The notes below the pieces were generated by a model, which was not told the origin of the DNA, did not search any database, and saw only the letters and a list, made by a program, of their open reading frames with translations. Shown piece after piece: positions 62,501-64,000 of a DNA stretch of 64,000 nt. Origin of the DNA: Pomacea canaliculata (lineage: Eukaryota; Mollusca; Gastropoda; Architaenioglossa; Ampullariidae); NCBI RefSeq assembly GCF_003073045.1, contig NC_037593.1, forward strand, positions 23,369,868 to 23,433,867, in the 5' to 3' direction. Numbering within the stretch: the first letter of the stretch is position 1; each line of letters starts with the position of its first letter. A program made the position numbers and the translations under genes.

Positions 62501-63523
62501 CCATCTTGCAATAAATCTTCTGTTGGTTTACTCCTTAAGAGTTCTCACAGATGGTGGAGACAGAGGTGGCTTTGGTGACTGTGGTGTTTTCGGTGTAGTC
62601 TCCCCTAATGATGGCTCAGTTGGTGGTTCCCCAAAACCTGGTGGGCGCGGCACATCCACTTTAGGTCGTTGTGGTTTAGTAGCCAAAATAGGGACTGGCT
62701 TTGTCACAATCACTGGCTGGGGTTTGCCAAACAAATCATCATTGTCCCCATCACCAAAGAGAGGATCAGACACTAAGGAGAAAAAAAAAAAAATCCTGAT
62801 TGTGTTCCTGAACTTTACAGTATTCATCTCACCAACTCACAAAAAAGAGAGCCAACTGTTCAGTGACAAAATCTTATAGTTATAAAAGTTGCAATGCACA
62901 AGCTACAGCAAATAATGTCACACTTCATGTATTAAACTGTTATGAATGGGACAGCGTTGTCAAACATAGCCAACATTTTCACCTGATAATGCTTTCTCTC
63001 TGGCTGGCTTTTCGCCAACAGCAGGGGGTTCTTTTTTGTCTTCCTTTTTAACATCCTCTGATTTTTCCTCCCTCTCCCCATCTTTCTCTTCATCTGTTGA
63101 AGGTTTTCTTGGCTTTTTCTTCAACAAGGCAGCAGGGTCAAGCCCTCCAAACATTGACACTGCTCCAGCAAGTTTCTTTGGTTTAGCAGGTTCTGCAGTT
63201 TGTTCTGGAACTGGTTCTGGAGTCTGTTTGGGAGGTTCCTGAAAACCAAGTTTGTTTATGTACTACTTGTAATTGCAATTTTTTTAAGGGAGTATTTGTT
63301 AAAAATGATCTGTTTATTTTGTTCCTTTGTGAGACGTGTACGATCCAATTACAGATGACAAGCAGCAACATTTCATCTTGATGAATTTTTCAGTGCATTT
63401 CTACCCGACAAAAACACTTTCTTGGTAAGTAAAATGCTTACAGATTGCAGCACTGACGGCACAATCCTGAAAAAGAGCCTACCTCTTCAACAGCTGTGAA
63501 ATCAGATGACTCAGATGTGGTAA
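56507..63523 (-). CDS. WASHC2: WASH complex subunit 2 (FAM21), C-terminal part
   Basis: FAM21 tethers the actin-nucleating WASH complex to retromer on endosomes. Exons in order: 63523-63483 (acceptor least sure), 63238-62983, 62772-62549, 62175-62049, 61260-61205, 60491-60420, 60027-59902, 59609-59003, 57911-57844, 57562-57367, 56634-56507. All phases fit, with no frame breaks, giving 632 residues to the stop at 56507. The tail is rich in LFa-type retromer-binding motifs: EDLFEEK, DPLFGDGDNDDLFGK, VKDLFSNDDLFSEG, DNLFSV, LDLFGDS, VDLFGS, DDDIFADSS, ETLFKDDTDIFADLP and the ending DNIFDDPLN. The segment LNPAALLPGA, the short link, and RRRPQSRKAR match the FAM21 region that precedes its lipid-binding part. 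The N-terminal head that binds WASH is beyond the right edge. Confidence 0.93.
57283..57379 (-). repeat. Tandem duplication of a WASHC2 exon-intron junction
   Basis: AAGCTATGGCAGAA...ACACTCACCAATGTCT occurs twice, at about 57284-57326 and 57342-57375. The right copy is the real end of the exon at 57367 and its donor (minus strand GACATTG|GTGAGTGTT). The left copy repeats the same donor about 50 nt into the intron. Confidence 0.85.
58200..58630 (-). mobile_element. LINE remnant (RTE-like, reverse-transcriptase C-terminal region)
   Basis: On the minus strand, broken frames carry pieces of the C-terminal part of RTE/craniofacial-protein-2-like LINEs: FNPIWRSAGLN, then a WKTTAFIKKRL-like piece, FQTKCLQCIQKIL, NTILNEELPDRTG, and PPDSVPRTVI ahead of a basic KEEQKKAQ run. 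Several stops and frameshifts separate them. It lies in the WASHC2 intron between 57911 and 59003. Confidence 0.65.
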
Positions 63524-63734
63524 CTCCCCAATGGGCAGGGTTTTAGAAGCTGACTTCTGACAGACACAGTGAACCAGAAAGTAATACTGACCAGCTGAAC
63601 TTTTAAGTGCATTTGAATGTACATCTATGACAGCTTATGAATACCAAATACTCATAAATATATATGCATGTCATAGCAGTTTAAATTATCATGATATGCT
63701 TGGCTTTGCTGGATTTCAGCCACATAGAGAACAA

Positions 63735-63870
63735 CATAATGGTCACAGGATTTTTAGTTACTATGCAGTGAAACAAATGAACTCTCTCCCTTTCCATATC
63801 CGCCACCTACCAACCAATGAATCATTAAATGTCTACTGAAAACTTAAACATTACTCCTAATAACAGTCCA
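63735..63870 (+). mobile_element. LINE remnant, last codons of ORF2
   Basis: GHRIFSYYAVKQMNSLPFHI followed by RHLPTNESLNVY resembles the very end of many CR1/Jockey-type LINE ORF2 proteins (R-FSY-A---WNSLP--IR---S---FK--LKT). It sits in a WASHC2 intron in antisense orientation. Confidence 0.55.
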
Positions 63871-64000
63871 CACAATGCTAGTCCTTTTTCATGCCCTTTC
63901 CTCCTTTTCCATTTATTGCTACTTCCCTGCACTTCCTTTTGCAAAATGACAATAACCTCAGTCCTTGTTACTTAGATCCTCTTTACGTTTTTATATATTT

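Overview
The window is animal nuclear DNA. Genes are split into many short exons with GT-AG introns, spacers are long and AT-rich, and microsatellites, minisatellites, SINE/LINE debris and one non-autonomous hAT element are scattered through it. The proteins are all metazoan families and the overall look fits a mollusc-like invertebrate, but the species is inference. No prokaryotic genes, CRISPR arrays or operons are present.

Layout. (1) 94-2826, minus: a tetraspanin whose last exons lie beyond the left edge. (2) 4949-10733, plus: the first three exons of a secreted or membrane EMI-domain protein. Its second intron holds about 4.6 kb of scrambled ribosomal DNA (5.73-10.39 kb): Pol I promoter-like blocks, the 3' end of 28S, spacer repeats, two copies of the 5' external spacer, a deleted 18S gene and half a 5.8S gene. 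(3) 13510-26448, minus: a 19-exon type 3-like transmembrane adenylyl cyclase (ADCY3). A 37-bp minisatellite has grown over one of its splice acceptors, and the intron there is stop-free and a multiple of three. (4) 26.5-34.1 kb: a long spacer with simple repeats. (5) 34387-35781 and 38982-40923, plus: two tandem dienelactone hydrolase-like genes with the same intron positions. The second has two alternative last exons, each carrying the catalytic His. (6) 43961 to about 51.6 kb, minus: an EF-hand protein with a long Ser/Glu/Lys-rich repeat segment. (7) 51.7-56.5 kb: a spacer with an intact-looking hAT miniature element. (8) 56507-63523, minus: the C-terminal 632 residues of WASH complex subunit 2 (FAM21/WASHC2), with an RTE-like LINE remnant in one intron.

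The genes look unrelated in function (membrane organiser, EMI extracellular protein, cAMP synthesis, hydrolases, calcium binding, endosomal actin). No single pathway ties them together. Coding DNA is GC-rich up to the first hydrolase gene and AT-rich from the second one on. Several exons (tetraspanin 1, adenylyl cyclase 5 events, EF-hand gene at least 4) carry single-base frame breaks although every splice phase fits, which points to uncorrected assembly indels rather than dead genes.

I found no clear new multi-gene system. The most novel points are the splice-acceptor minisatellite with its exitron-like intron in the cyclase, the duplicated catalytic-His exon in the second hydrolase, and the double-promoter ribosomal DNA lodged in an intron.
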